Shown: positions 37,609 to 47,301, numbered from the stretch's first letter. The stretch: DNA of 52,706 nt from CALXCT01 sp964422185 (GCA_964422185.1 CAYRAG010000007.1:1-52706); one strand, 5' to 3'. The notes: a model not told the origin generated them from the sequence alone. Program-made: numbers and translations.

Positions 37609-38472
37609 ATGCGGTTTATTATCATTTCCGGCATGTCCGGGGCGGGTAAGAGCCAGGCGGCCTCCATGATGGAGGACATGGGCTTTTTCTGCGTGGATAA
37701 TCTGCCCACCCAGCTGATTCCCAAGTTCGCCGAGCTGAGTATGGCGGGGACGGAGGTCTACCAGCGCGTGGTGGTGGTCACGGATGTCCGCTCCGGCCAG
37801 AATTTTGACGGACTGCTCTCCGCGCTGAATGTGCTCCGGGAGATGCGCTGTGACTATGAGATCCTGTTTATGGAGGCCAGCGACGAGACCATCATCAAGC
37901 GGTACAAGGAGACCCGGCGCAGCCACCCCCTGGCCCACGAGGGGCTCTCCCTGGGCGAGGCGGTGCGGCAGGAGCGGGAGCTGCTCAAGCCGGTTCGCGC
38001 CCTGGCCAGCCGGACGATAGACACCACGGCGCTGTCCACGGCGAAACTGCGGGGCCTGCTCCAGCAGGAGTACGGCAGCGGGGACGGCCGGACGCAGATG
38101 AGCGTCAATGTGGTGTCGTTCGGCTATAAGTACGGCGTGCCCATTGAGGCGGATCTGCTCTTTGATGTCCGGTTCCTCCTCAATCCCTACTATGTGGATG
38201 AACTCAGACCCCTGACCGGCCTGGACGCGCCGGTTCGGGACTTTATCATGAACAACGATCAGGAGACGACGCACTTTCTGGACCGGCTGTACGCCCTGAT
38301 CGACTTCCTCCTGCCGCTGTATGTGGAGGAGGGCAAGAGCGCCCTGGTCATCGGGGTAGGGTGCACGGGCGGGCATCACCGCTCCGTGGCCATCGCCCAC
38401 GAGCTGGCGGAGCACATCAAGAGCCAGGGCTACCAGGTGGAGGAGAACCACAGGGACATGACCCGGAGCTGA
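37609..38472 (+). CDS. rapZ: RNase adapter / nucleotide-binding protein RapZ (YvcJ)
   Basis: This is a P-loop protein of the RapZ/YvcJ family. In E. coli RapZ steers RNase E to the GlmZ RNA; in Firmicutes YvcJ binds nucleotides and is linked to competence and envelope metabolism, with the target unclear. The 287-aa protein has Walker A SGMSGAGKSQA near residues 6-16, the DVRS motif, the RR segment at ETRRSHPL, and the C-terminal phosphate-sensing motif GVGCTGGHHRSV. It lies 24 nt after murB and 16 nt before yvcK, the conserved Firmicute order. Confidence 0.95.
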   Translation: MRFIIISGMSGAGKSQAASMMEDMGFFCVDNLPTQLIPKFAELSMAGTEVYQRVVVVTDVRSGQNFDGLLSALNVLREMRCDYEILFMEASDETIIKRYKETRRSHPLAHEGLSLGEAVRQERELLKPVRALASRTIDTTALSTAKLRGLLQQEYGSGDGRTQMSVNVVSFGYKYGVPIEADLLFDVRFLLNPYYVDELRPLTGLDAPVRDFIMNNDQETTHFLDRLYALIDFLLPLYVEEGKSALVIGVGCTGGHHRSVAIAHELAEHIKSQGYQVEENHRDMTRS

Positions 38473-38488
38473 GAGAGGGGGAGACGAG

Positions 38489-39523
38489 ATGCCACTGCCT
38501 GGAAGCACTCCGTGCGCACGGGGCGGGCCGCGCATCGCCGCCATCGGCGGCGGCACCGGCCTGTCCACCATGCTGCGCGGCCTGAAGGCGTATTCCGCCA
38601 ATCTCACCGCCATCGTCACGGTGTCGGATGACGGGGGCGGCTCCGGGATGCTGCGGCAGGATCTGGGGATGCCGCCTCCCGGGGATATCCGCAACTGCAT
38701 GCAGGCGCTGGCCAATGTGGAGCCGATCATGGAGCGGCTGCTGGACTACCGGTTTTCCGAGGGAAGTCTGGCGGGCCAGTCGTTCGGGAATCTGCTGCTG
38801 GCCGCCCTGAACGGGATCTACGACTCGTTTGACCAGGCGTGCGCCGGCATGAGCCAGGTGCTGGCCATCAGCGGCCAGGTGCTGCCGGTGACCAATGAGA
38901 ATGTGGCGCTGGAGGCGGAACTGGAAAACGGCGTGCGGGTGCTGGGGGAGTCCCGGATCGGATCGTTCCGGATCGCCCAGAACAGCCGGATCCGCCGGGT
39001 GCGGCTGCGGCCGGAGCACCCCGCCGCGCTGCCGCAGGCGATCGAGGCCATCGACCGGGCGGATCTCATTGTGCTCGGGCCGGGCAGTCTGTACACCAGC
39101 GTCATCCCCAATCTGCTGGTGGAGGGCGTGTCGGACGCCATCCGGCGCTCGGCGGTACCGAAGGTGCTGATCGGCAATATCATGACCCAGGGCGGGGAGA
39201 CCGAGGGATATACCCTGGCGGATCACGCGCAGGCCATTCTGGATCACGGCGGCCCGGGCCTGATCACCCAGGTGCTGGCCAATGACAGGCCGGTGCCGGA
39301 GCATCTGCTCTCCCGCTACCTGGCGGAGGGCGCGGCGCCGATGGTGGTGGATCGGGAGAGGCTGGAGGCCATGGGTATCCAGGTGACCGCCCGGCCGCTG
39401 ATCTCAGACGGCGGGGAGCAGGGGTCGGCCTACGCGAGGCACTGCCCGTCTCTGCTGGCCAGAGAGCTTATGGATCTGTACGAGGGTCTGGCGGAAGTGC
39501 GCATCTATCACAACGCGCCCTAG
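38489..39523 (+). CDS. yvcK: YvcK family protein (GlmM-type gluconeogenesis factor)
   Basis: YvcK is a CofD-like UDP-sugar-binding protein needed for growth on gluconeogenic carbon and for proper cell-wall synthesis. The 344-aa protein has IGGGTGLSTMLRGLKAY near residues 18-34, the SDDGGGSGMLRQDLGMPPPGDIRNC signature cut near 50-70, and the LGPGSLYTSVIPNLLV segment near 190-205. It is embedded in the rapZ-yvcK-whiA block. All three together are a strong marker of Gram-positive bacteria. Confidence 0.95.
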   Translation: MPLPGSTPCARGGPRIAAIGGGTGLSTMLRGLKAYSANLTAIVTVSDDGGGSGMLRQDLGMPPPGDIRNCMQALANVEPIMERLLDYRFSEGSLAGQSFGNLLLAALNGIYDSFDQACAGMSQVLAISGQVLPVTNENVALEAELENGVRVLGESRIGSFRIAQNSRIRRVRLRPEHPAALPQAIEAIDRADLIVLGPGSLYTSVIPNLLVEGVSDAIRRSAVPKVLIGNIMTQGGETEGYTLADHAQAILDHGGPGLITQVLANDRPVPEHLLSRYLAEGAAPMVVDRERLEAMGIQVTARPLISDGGEQGSAYARHCPSLLARELMDLYEGLAEVRIYHNAP

Positions 39524-39558
39524 GCGCCGGTTGTGTTTCAGGGAGAGGTGACGGAAAG

Positions 39559-40491
39559 ATGTCCTTTTCCGGACAGGTCAAGGCGGAGCTGTGCCGCCAG
39601 GCGTTCGGGCACCGGAGCGGCGCCCAGGCGGAGGCCTACGGCGTGCTGCTCTTCTGCAATACTTTCAGCAGCCAGGACATCCGGATCGTCACCGAGTGCC
39701 CGGAGTTCGCCAGGCGGCTGCCCGCCCTGTTCCGGCGTGCGTTCCAGGTGGATTTTGACCGGGAGCCGGCCGCCGGGGCGGCGGAGCCGGGGAAGAAGAG
39801 CGTGTTCCGGATCACCGACCCCTACAAGCTGGATCTCATCTGCGATACCTACGGCATCGACCCGGCCGGCGTGGTGGCCCACCACATCAACTACGCCGTG
39901 CTGGAGGAGGACAGCTGCCGGACTGCGTTTCTCCGGGGCGCGTTTCTGGCCGGCGGCTCCGTCACGGATCCCGCCAAGCGCTACCATCTGGAGCTGTTCA
40001 CCTCCCATTACCATGTGAGCCGGGAGCTGCTGGCGCTCATGGGGGAGTGCGGCTTTGCCCCGAAAGAGACCATGCGCAACTCCAACTATGTGATCTATTT
40101 CAAACAGAGCGAGGCGATTGAGGACTTTCTCACCAGCATCGGCGCACCGCTGTCCGCCATGGACATCATGAACGCCAAGGTGGAGAAGCACCTGCGCAAC
40201 GGGGTCAACCGCCGGGTGAACTGCGACAGCGCCAATCTCACCAAGGCGGTGGACGCGGCGCAGGAGCAGCTGGCGGCCATCCGGCGCCTGGAGGAGGCCG
40301 GCCTGATGGCGGATCTGCCGGACAAGCTCTATCAGACCGCCCGCCTGCGCACGGAGTACCCGGAGCTGACGCTGTCCCAGCTGGCGGAGCTCTGCGACCC
40401 GCCGGTGACGAAGTCCGCCCTGAACCACCGGCTCCACAAGCTGATGGCCATGGCGGACGGACTGGGCGGCCCGGCCGCATCCGCCCGGTAG
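39559..40491 (+). CDS. whiA: DNA-binding protein WhiA
   Basis: WhiA is a Gram-positive DNA-binding protein with a degenerate LAGLIDADG homing-endonuclease-like domain. In streptomycetes it controls sporulation, and in Firmicutes it affects division and chromosome behaviour. The 310-aa protein has the N-terminal RSGAQAEAYGVLLFCN segment, the SCRTAFLRGAFLAGGSVTDP motif near residues 125-144, and the C-terminal helix-turn-helix (TLSQLAELCDPPVTKSALNHR). Length is normal. It follows yvcK by 35 bp and precedes dnaE by 15 bp. Confidence 0.95.
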   Translation: MSFSGQVKAELCRQAFGHRSGAQAEAYGVLLFCNTFSSQDIRIVTECPEFARRLPALFRRAFQVDFDREPAAGAAEPGKKSVFRITDPYKLDLICDTYGIDPAGVVAHHINYAVLEEDSCRTAFLRGAFLAGGSVTDPAKRYHLELFTSHYHVSRELLALMGECGFAPKETMRNSNYVIYFKQSEAIEDFLTSIGAPLSAMDIMNAKVEKHLRNGVNRRVNCDSANLTKAVDAAQEQLAAIRRLEEAGLMADLPDKLYQTARLRTEYPELTLSQLAELCDPPVTKSALNHRLHKLMAMADGLGGPAASAR

Positions 40492-40506
40492 CCAAAGGAG
40501 AACGCC

Positions 40507-43500
40507 ATGTCTTTTGTACATCTGCATCTGCATACGGAGTACTCCCTCCTGGACGGCGCCTGCCGGATCAAACCGCTGGTCCGGCGGATCAAGGAGCTGG
40601 GCATGGAGGCGGTGGCCATCACGGACCACGGCGTGATGTACGGCGTTGTCGACTTCTACAAGGCATGCAGGGCGGAGGGGATCAAGCCGATCATCGGGTG
40701 CGAGGTCTATGTGGCGCCCCGGACACGGTTTGACCGCGTCCACGAGATGGACGCCACTTCCCGGCACCTGATTCTGCTGTGCCGGAACGAGGAGGGCTAC
40801 CGCAACCTGTCCTATCTGGTCAGCTGCGGCTTTCTGGAGGGTTTCTACACCCGGCCGCGGATTGACATGGATCTGCTCCGGGATCACTGCGGCGGCCTCA
40901 TCGGCATGTCCGCCTGCCTGGGCGGGGCGATCCCCCGGCTGCTGCTCAGCGGTGACTACGAGGCGGCCAAACAGACCGCGCTGGAGCTGGACGGGATGTT
41001 CGGCCGGGACAACTTCTACCTGGAGCTGCAAAGTCACGGCCTGGAGGGGGAGAAGCAGGTGATCTCCGGCCTGCTGCGCATCCACCAGGAGACGGGGATC
41101 CCCATCGTGTCCACCAACGACGCCCACTATCTGCGCCGGGAGGACGCGGAGACCCAGGATATCCTCATGTGCATCCAGACGGGCAAGACCGTGGAGGATG
41201 AGAACCGCCTGCGCATGGAGACCGATGAGTTCTATGTGAAGAGCGAGCAGGAGATGCGCAGCCTGTTCCCCGCGTGGCCGGAGGCCGCGGACAACACGGT
41301 GCGCATCGCGGAGCGGTGCAATGTGGAGTTCGAGTTTGGCAACTACCACCTGCCGCACTTTGACTGCCCGGAAGGCTACGACGCGGACAGCTACTTCAAT
41401 CTGCTGTGCGACGAGGGCTTTCAGCGCCGCTACCCGGACAGCCCGCCGGGCTACCGTGAGCGCCTGGAGATGGAGCAGGGCGTCATCCGGCGGATGGGCT
41501 TTGTGAACTACTTCCTCATCGTGGCGGATTTCATCGGCTTTGCCAAGCGCAGCAAAATCCCCGTGGGCCCGGGCCGCGGCTCCGCCGCGGGCTCCATGGT
41601 GGCCTACTGCATGAATATCACCGAGGTCGACCCCATGAAGTACGACCTCTACTTCGAGCGCTTCCTCAACCCCGAGCGGGTGTCCATGCCGGATATCGAC
41701 ATCGACTTCTGCTACCTGCGCAGGGGAGAGGTCATTGATTATGTAAACCGGAAATACGGCAGCGACCATGTGGCGCAGATCATCACTTTCGGCACCATGG
41801 CCGCCCGGGGCTCCGTGCGGGATGTGGGCCGGGTGCTGAACTACCCCTACGCGGAGGTCAATGCCATCGCGAAACTGATCCCCGCGGACGCCGGCGGCCA
41901 GCACATCACGCTGGAGGAGTCCCTGAAGCTGTCCAAACCGCTGAGAGACGCCTATGACGGCGATCCCCGGGTGAAGAAGCTCATCGACACGGCCATGGCC
42001 ATCGAGGGGATGCCCCGCAACACCTCCACCCACGCCGCGGGCGTGGTGATCACCAGCAGGCCGGTCTACGAGTATGTCCCCCTGGCAAAAAACGACGAGT
42101 CCGTGGTGACCCAGTTCGGCATGACCACCCTGGAGGAGCTGGGACTGCTGAAGATGGACTTCCTGGCGCTGCGCAACCTCACCGTCATTGACGACACCAT
42201 CCGGCAGATGCAGAAAGACATGCCCGGCTTCGCCCTCTCGGACATCCCGGAGGACGACCCGGAGGTCTACCGGATGCTCTCCGAGGGCAGAACCTCCGGC
42301 GTGTTCCAGATGGAGTCCGCGGGCATGACCGGCGTGTGCGTCGGCCTGAAGCCGAAGGACATCGAGGACATCACGGCCATCATCGCGCTGTACCGGCCGG
42401 GCCCCATGGACTCCATCTCCCGGTTCATCGCGTGCAAGCACAACCCGGATCAGGTGCGCTACAAGCACCCCCTGCTGGAGCCCATCCTCAGGGTCACCTA
42501 CGGGTGCATTGTCTACCAGGAGCAGGTGATCCAGATCTTCCGGCAGCTGGCCGGGTACACGCTGGGCCAGGCGGACATGGTCCGCAGGGCCATCTCCAAG
42601 AAGAAGCGATCCCAGATCGAGATTGAGCGTGCGTCGTTCATCCACGGGGATCCGGAGCGGGGCATCGCCGGCTGTGTGGCCAACGGGGTCAGCGCGCAGG
42701 TGGCGGAGAGCATCTATGACGAGATCGAGGCGTTTGCCGAGTACGCGTTCAACAAGGCCCACGCCGTGTGCTACGCCACGGTGGCCTATGAGACCGCCTG
42801 GCTGAAATGCCACTGCACCAGGGAGTACATGGCCGCCCTGCTCACCTCGGTGCTGGACTCCCCGGCCAAGGTGGCCGAGTACATCGCGGAGTGCCGGGAC
42901 TGCGGCATCTCCGTGCTGCCGCCGGACATCAACGAGTCCGGGGAGGACTTCACGGTGAGCGGCGGCAATATCCGGTTCGGGCTGGCTGCCATCAAGGGCG
43001 TGGGCCGTGCGTTCACCCAGCGGCTGGAGCAGGAGCGGGAGCGGAACGGCCCGTTCTCCTCCTTCGCCGAGTTCTGCTCCCGGATGTACGGCACGGACAT
43101 GAACCGCAGAGTGCTGGAGAATCTGATCCAGAGCGGCGCGTTTGACAGCCTGGGCGCCAGGCGGTCCCAGCTCATCCAGGTCTGCGGGCCGCTCATCGAC
43201 TCCATCGCGGACACCCGCAGAAACACCCTGGAGGGCCAGGTGGATCTGTTCAGCGACGAGGGCGGCGGCGGCAGCCAGGTGCCCCGGGTCACGCTCCCGG
43301 ACATCCCGGAATTCGCGCTGTCCGAGCGGATGGCCATGGAGAAGGAGATGACCGGCCTGTACTGGTCCGGCCACCCCATGGACGCCTACCGGGATCTGGC
43401 CCGGCGCTTCCGTGCCGTGCCCATCGCGTCCATCCTGTCCGACTTTGAGCAGGAGGGCGGCGCGTCAGACTACCGGGACGGCCAGCGGGTGACCATCGCC

Positions 43501-43989
43501 GGCATCGTGACCGCCCGGAAGAACAAGACGACGAAAAACAACACCCTCATGGCCTATGTCACCCTGGAGGACGACACCGGATCCGTGGAGCTGATCGTCT
43601 TTACCCGGGTGCTGGAGGAGTGCGGCAGCTGCCTGCGGGAGAACAGCGCCCTGCTGGTGGAGGGGAAGATCTCCGTCCGGGACGAGAAAGCGCCCCAGAT
43701 CCTCTGCGACCGCGCCCGGCCGCTGGATCAGCTGCGGGACAGGGCCCCGGACGCCGGGCAGGACGGCCTGGAGATCCGCCCGGGAAGCAAAATCTACCTG
43801 CGCATGCGTGCGGACGACCCCCGGGTGAGAAAGGTGGCCGCCGTGCTGAACATGTTCCCGGGCAACTCCCAGGCCATCGTGTATTTTGAGGACACCAAAC
43901 GGCGCTGGGGCGTCTCCTGCGCACTCTATCAAATCATGATTACGGAACTGACCGGTCTGCTGGGCGAGGAGAATGTCGTTGTCCAGTGA
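40507..43989 (+). CDS. dnaE: DNA polymerase III subunit alpha (DnaE)
   Basis: DnaE is a replicative polymerase subunit. In Firmicutes DnaE works with PolC, mainly extending primers on the lagging strand. The 1160-aa protein has an N-terminal PHP domain (VHLHLHTEYSLLDG), the palm with catalytic acidic motif PDIDIDF near residue 400, the fingers (GRTSGVFQMES) and the NKAHAVCYA segment. A helix-hairpin-helix region and a C-terminal OB fold (VTIAGIVTARKNKTTKNN) near 998 complete it. The AAAGGAG site is next to the ATG. All expected domains are present. Confidence 0.96.
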   Translation: MSFVHLHLHTEYSLLDGACRIKPLVRRIKELGMEAVAITDHGVMYGVVDFYKACRAEGIKPIIGCEVYVAPRTRFDRVHEMDATSRHLILLCRNEEGYRNLSYLVSCGFLEGFYTRPRIDMDLLRDHCGGLIGMSACLGGAIPRLLLSGDYEAAKQTALELDGMFGRDNFYLELQSHGLEGEKQVISGLLRIHQETGIPIVSTNDAHYLRREDAETQDILMCIQTGKTVEDENRLRMETDEFYVKSEQEMRSLFPAWPEAADNTVRIAERCNVEFEFGNYHLPHFDCPEGYDADSYFNLLCDEGFQRRYPDSPPGYRERLEMEQGVIRRMGFVNYFLIVADFIGFAKRSKIPVGPGRGSAAGSMVAYCMNITEVDPMKYDLYFERFLNPERVSMPDIDIDFCYLRRGEVIDYVNRKYGSDHVAQIITFGTMAARGSVRDVGRVLNYPYAEVNAIAKLIPADAGGQHITLEESLKLSKPLRDAYDGDPRVKKLIDTAMAIEGMPRNTSTHAAGVVITSRPVYEYVPLAKNDESVVTQFGMTTLEELGLLKMDFLALRNLTVIDDTIRQMQKDMPGFALSDIPEDDPEVYRMLSEGRTSGVFQMESAGMTGVCVGLKPKDIEDITAIIALYRPGPMDSISRFIACKHNPDQVRYKHPLLEPILRVTYGCIVYQEQVIQIFRQLAGYTLGQADMVRRAISKKKRSQIEIERASFIHGDPERGIAGCVANGVSAQVAESIYDEIEAFAEYAFNKAHAVCYATVAYETAWLKCHCTREYMAALLTSVLDSPAKVAEYIAECRDCGISVLPPDINESGEDFTVSGGNIRFGLAAIKGVGRAFTQRLEQERERNGPFSSFAEFCSRMYGTDMNRRVLENLIQSGAFDSLGARRSQLIQVCGPLIDSIADTRRNTLEGQVDLFSDEGGGGSQVPRVTLPDIPEFALSERMAMEKEMTGLYWSGHPMDAYRDLARRFRAVPIASILSDFEQEGGASDYRDGQRVTIAGIVTARKNKTTKNNTLMAYVTLEDDTGSVELIVFTRVLEECGSCLRENSALLVEGKISVRDEKAPQILCDRARPLDQLRDRAPDAGQDGLEIRPGSKIYLRMRADDPRVRKVAAVLNMFPGNSQAIVYFEDTKRRWGVSCALYQIMITELTGLLGEENVVVQ

Positions 43990-44067
43990 CGGCGGGGGTG
44001 TGTCCTCCGGCGGAAAAGGCGGCGAGACCGGGGAAGGAGGTCGAGCAAGCTGAAAAAACTGAAGAAG

Positions 44068-45585
44068 ATGCTGACCCAGCGGGTGACGCTGGTGGCCATC
44101 GCGCTCATCGCGCAGCTGGCCGCGCTGGCTGTCATGGCCGTGTTCTTCTCCCAGTACTTCCCCTACATCTATCTGCTTTTCCTTGTCATCTCCCTGCTGG
44201 TCACCCTGTGGATCGTCAGCAGCCGCAGCGATCCGGCCTACAAGATCGCCTGGATCATCCCCATCCTCATGTTCCCGATCTTCGGCGGGATCCTCTACCT
44301 GTTCGTGGGCGGAAACCGGCTGAGCAACCGCACCCGGCGCAAACAGCAGAGCATGACCCACAAGATGCGCCAGACGCTGGCGGAGGATCTGGGCGCGGAG
44401 CGTCTGGAGGAGTACGGCCCGGACGCCGTCATCCAGACCCGCTACATGGAGACCGCCACCGGCTGCCCCGCGTACGGCCACACGGAGACGGAGTACTACG
44501 AGGTGGGCGAGTGCTTTTTCGCCCGGGTGCAGGAGGAGCTGAAGAAGGCGAAGAAGTACATCTTCCTGGAGTACTTCATCGTCGAGGAGGGGGTCATGTG
44601 GAACACCATCCTGGATATCCTGAAAGAGAAAGCCGCCGCGGGCCTGGATGTCCGGCTGATGTACGACGATGTGGGCTCCATCTTCACCCTGCCCAAGCAC
44701 TACCCCGAGGAACTGAGGAAGGCCGGCATCCGTTGCGAGGTGTTCAACCCCTTTATCCCCGTCGCGTCCATCCGGCTCAACAACCGGGATCACCGGAAAT
44801 TCTGCATCATTGACGGCCAGGTGGCGTTCACCGGCGGCGTCAACATGGCGGACGAGTACATCAACGCGAAAGTGCGCTTCGGGCACTGGAAAGACAGCGC
44901 CATCATGGTCCGGGGCGCCGCCGCCTGGAGCATGACGGTCATGTTTCTGTCCACCTGGGACAACCACACAGAGGAGAAAGAGGATTTCGACCAGTACCGC
45001 CCGGCGCCGCTTCCCGTGGAGACGGCCGGCTATGTGCAGCCCTATCTGGACTCCCCGCTGGACAGCGAGTCGGTGGGCCAGAATGTGTACCTGAACATGA
45101 TCAACCGGGCCAACCGGTATGTGTACGCCACCACGCCGTACCTGGTGACCACGAACGACATGACCAACGCCCTGTGCAACGCGGCGAAGTCCGGCGTGGA
45201 TGTGCGGATCATCACCCCGCACATCCCGGACAAGAAGCTGGTCTTCCAGCTCACCCGGGCCCACTACCCGCCGCTGCTGGAGGCCGGCGTGCGCATCTTC
45301 GAGTACACCCCCGGCTTCATCCACGCGAAGAACATGGTCTCCGACGACCTGTTCGGCACGGTGGGCACCATCAACCTGGACTACCGCAGCTTCTTCCTCC
45401 ACTTTGAAAACGGCGTGTGGATGTGCGGCACCCCCACAGTCGCGGACATCAAGGAGGACTTTCTGGCCACTCAGGCGAAGTGCCAGGAGATCACGCTGGA
45501 GATGACGAAAAAGGCCCACGGACGCCGCAACATCTTCAAACAGCTGTGGCTGAGCATCCTGCGGGTGTTCGCGCCGCTGATGTGA
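44068..45585 (+). CDS. cls: Cardiolipin synthase
   Basis: Cls joins two phosphatidylglycerols to make cardiolipin in the membrane. The 505-aa protein has two N-terminal membrane helices (about residues 8-28 and 32-52) and two phospholipase-D active sites. The first is HRKFCIID (HxKx4D) near residue 236 and the second is HAKNMVSDD near residue 416. The only strong ribosome site, GAAGGAGG at 44033-44040, sits 9 nt before an in-frame CTG at 44050. A start there would add MKKLKK, a common Cls N-terminus, so the true start may be CTG. It closes the murB operon. Confidence 0.93.
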   Translation: MLTQRVTLVAIALIAQLAALAVMAVFFSQYFPYIYLLFLVISLLVTLWIVSSRSDPAYKIAWIIPILMFPIFGGILYLFVGGNRLSNRTRRKQQSMTHKMRQTLAEDLGAERLEEYGPDAVIQTRYMETATGCPAYGHTETEYYEVGECFFARVQEELKKAKKYIFLEYFIVEEGVMWNTILDILKEKAAAGLDVRLMYDDVGSIFTLPKHYPEELRKAGIRCEVFNPFIPVASIRLNNRDHRKFCIIDGQVAFTGGVNMADEYINAKVRFGHWKDSAIMVRGAAAWSMTVMFLSTWDNHTEEKEDFDQYRPAPLPVETAGYVQPYLDSPLDSESVGQNVYLNMINRANRYVYATTPYLVTTNDMTNALCNAAKSGVDVRIITPHIPDKKLVFQLTRAHYPPLLEAGVRIFEYTPGFIHAKNMVSDDLFGTVGTINLDYRSFFLHFENGVWMCGTPTVADIKEDFLATQAKCQEITLEMTKKAHGRRNIFKQLWLSILRVFAPLM

Positions 45586-45589
45586 GCAG

Positions 45590-45629
45590 AAAAAAAGACG
45601 GATCCCCCGTATCGCCGGAGGATCCGTCT
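45590..45629. terminator. Bidirectional terminator between cls and the DUF4364 gene
   Basis: AGACGGATCC and GGATCCGTCT form a 10-bp stem. The minus side has a TTTTTTT run; the plus side is only moderately T-rich. Confidence 0.8.
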
Positions 45630-45634
45630 CTTCG

Positions 45635-46177
45635 TTACGGTTCCTTTTCCTTCCCGTCGGTGAGCAGCACCTGGAGAATGCGGTCATACACCTCGTCCGG
45701 GCGCTCCATAAACCGTGCGCACAGCCGATCCGCATCCTCCTCGGACGCGGCGGTCATCTCCAGGGTAATCAGGTTGCTGAGATTGTCCCCCAGCGACATC
45801 CGGGCCGCGCAGCTGCCGTCCTCCCGGACCACAGTTTCCGCTTTCACCTGCGCCTCCCGGGCGACGGCCCGGTTGAGCTTTCTGACATTCCGGTCGCACT
45901 TCTGGCGCACCGCGAACGGAAGGCTGCTCTCGCAGATGGCGCTGTTGCGCCGGCCTTTCTCCGTAATGGCGTACCGGTCGTCCAGATCCTTCGCGATCTG
46001 GCCTGTCTCCTCCAGGCTGACCAGCGCGGTGGTGAGCATGAAGTAATTCACGCAGGGGTCGCACATCGCCAGATCCACAAGCCGGAAGAAACCCACCGGC
46101 TCCACCGCCCTGCTCAGAATATACAGCACGATCATCTTCACATCGAGTTCATCGTGGAATTCGCCGATGACTGGCAC
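45635..46177 (-). CDS. DUF4364 family protein, winged-helix-like
   Basis: This is a 180-aa conserved Clostridia protein of the DUF4364 family. The N-terminal half reads as a winged helix (LDVKMIVLYILSRA, YFMLTTALVSLEETGQIAKDLDDRYAITEKGRR) and suggests a transcription regulator; the C-terminal half is family-specific. The start is a GTG at 46177 after GGGGGCGG; a later start is possible because the first 8-10 residues are weakly conserved in such proteins. It is divergent from rpsB. The target is unknown. Confidence 0.8.
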   Translation of the reverse strand: MPVIGEFHDELDVKMIVLYILSRAVEPVGFFRLVDLAMCDPCVNYFMLTTALVSLEETGQIAKDLDDRYAITEKGRRNSAICESSLPFAVRQKCDRNVRKLNRAVAREAQVKAETVVREDGSCAARMSLGDNLSNLITLEMTAASEEDADRLCARFMERPDEVYDRILQVLLTDGKEKEP

Positions 46178-46355
46178 GGGAAACCGCCCCCTTTCGCCTC
46201 GCGTCCATTATAACGGAAATCCGCCGGAAGTACAAGAGCAACTCTTCGCCCCGTTTGCCCGGAAGCTTTCTCTTCCCGCGAACGGCCCCGGCGGTGCGGA
46301 TCTCCAGACCGCCGCCGGATCCCGGAAAAAACCGGCGCCGGCGCACAAAAAATCA
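46178..46355. other. Intergenic stretch between the DUF4364 gene and the rpsB promoter
   Basis: No gene is seen. The region should carry the promoter of the DUF4364 gene on the minus strand, but no clear hexamer pair stands out. A GC-rich ACCGGCGCCGGCG palindrome lies near 46331-46343. Confidence 0.4.
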
Positions 46356-46384
46356 TTGCGTTCCCCGGTTTCCTGTGATAAACT
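46356..46384 (+). promoter_or_regulatory. Promoter of rpsB-tsf
   Basis: TTGCGT (46356-46361), a 17-bp spacer and TAAACT (46379-46384) lie 117 bp upstream of rpsB. Confidence 0.7.
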
Positions 46385-46401
46385 ACTTTGGCATTCCGCA
46401 C

Positions 46402-46462
46402 GGGGCCTGATCTCCCGCCGTGTGCTCCCTCACGGGAGTGGGTGGGGAGAGAGGAGGGCCCC
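46402..46462 (+). promoter_or_regulatory. Structured rpsB leader
   Basis: GGGGCC (46402-46407) can pair with GGCCCC (46457-46462), enclosing a CTCCC-TCAC-GGGAG hairpin (46425-46438). It lies in the 5' leader of a ribosomal-protein operon, where S2 autoregulation is known in other bacteria. A match to a described S2 leader was not tested. Confidence 0.4.
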
Positions 46463-46500
46463 GGAGGGTAAAAACAAAGAAAATCAGGAGGAAAGAACCC

Positions 46501-47229
46501 ATGGCAGTCGTATCTATGAAACAGCTTCTGGAGGCCGGCGTTCACTTCGGCCACCAGACCCGCAGGTGGAACCCCAAGATGCAGGCGTACATCTACACCG
46601 AGCGCAACGGCATCTACATCATCGACCTGCAGAAGACCGTGAGGAAGCTGGAGGAGGCCTACAACTTCGTCAAGGATCTCAGCGAGCAGGGCGAGTCCCT
46701 GCTGTTCGTCGGCACGAAGAAGCAGGCGCAGGACGCCATCCGTGAGGAGGCGCTGCGCTGCAACATGTTCTATGTGAACGCCCGCTGGCTGGGCGGCATG
46801 ATGACGAACTTCAAGACCATGCGCACCCGTGTGGATCGGCTCAATCAGCTCAAGAAGATGCAGGAGGACGGCACTTTTGACATGCTGCCCAAGAAAGAAG
46901 TCATCAAGCACATGGGCGAGATCGAGAAGCTGGAGAAGTATCTCGGCGGCGTGAAGGACATGAAGAAGCTCCCCGGCGCCCTGTTCGTCGTGGATCCCCG
47001 CAAGGAGCGCAACGCCATCAACGAGGCCCGCAAGCTGCATATCCCCATCGTGGCCATCGTGGACACCAACTGCGACCCCGACGAGATCGACTATGTCATC
47101 CCCGGCAATGACGATGCCATCCGTGCGATCCGTCTGATCTCCAGCGTGATGGCCAACGCCGTCATCGAGGGCAGGCAGGGTCAGGACACCCCCGCGGAAG
47201 AGGCGGAGGCCCCTTCCCAGGCGCAGTAA
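46501..47229 (+). CDS. rpsB: 30S ribosomal protein S2
   Basis: S2 is a structural protein of the small ribosomal subunit. The 242-aa protein starts MAVVSMKQLLEAGVHFGHQTRRWNPKM, the usual N-terminus, and has RWLGGMMTNFKT near residue 97 and GNDDAIRAIRL near 201. The ATG at 46501 follows AGGAGGAAAG; a longer upstream in-frame stretch is leader sequence. It is followed by tsf after 72 bp, the conserved order. Arginine codons are nearly all CGC/CGT. Confidence 0.98.
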   Translation: MAVVSMKQLLEAGVHFGHQTRRWNPKMQAYIYTERNGIYIIDLQKTVRKLEEAYNFVKDLSEQGESLLFVGTKKQAQDAIREEALRCNMFYVNARWLGGMMTNFKTMRTRVDRLNQLKKMQEDGTFDMLPKKEVIKHMGEIEKLEKYLGGVKDMKKLPGALFVVDPRKERNAINEARKLHIPIVAIVDTNCDPDEIDYVIPGNDDAIRAIRLISSVMANAVIEGRQGQDTPAEEAEAPSQAQ

Positions 47230-47301
47230 GTACACCAGAGCGCGTCCGGCCTGCGGGACGGGCGCGTTCTGTGAATCCATAATCACTGGAGGAGAAGAAA
47301 A

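Noticed and set aside
39538..43374. 1278-codon frame opposite whiA and dnaE
   Set aside because: It spans two well-defined genes on the plus strand and has the His/Gln/Leu-rich composition of an antisense shadow.
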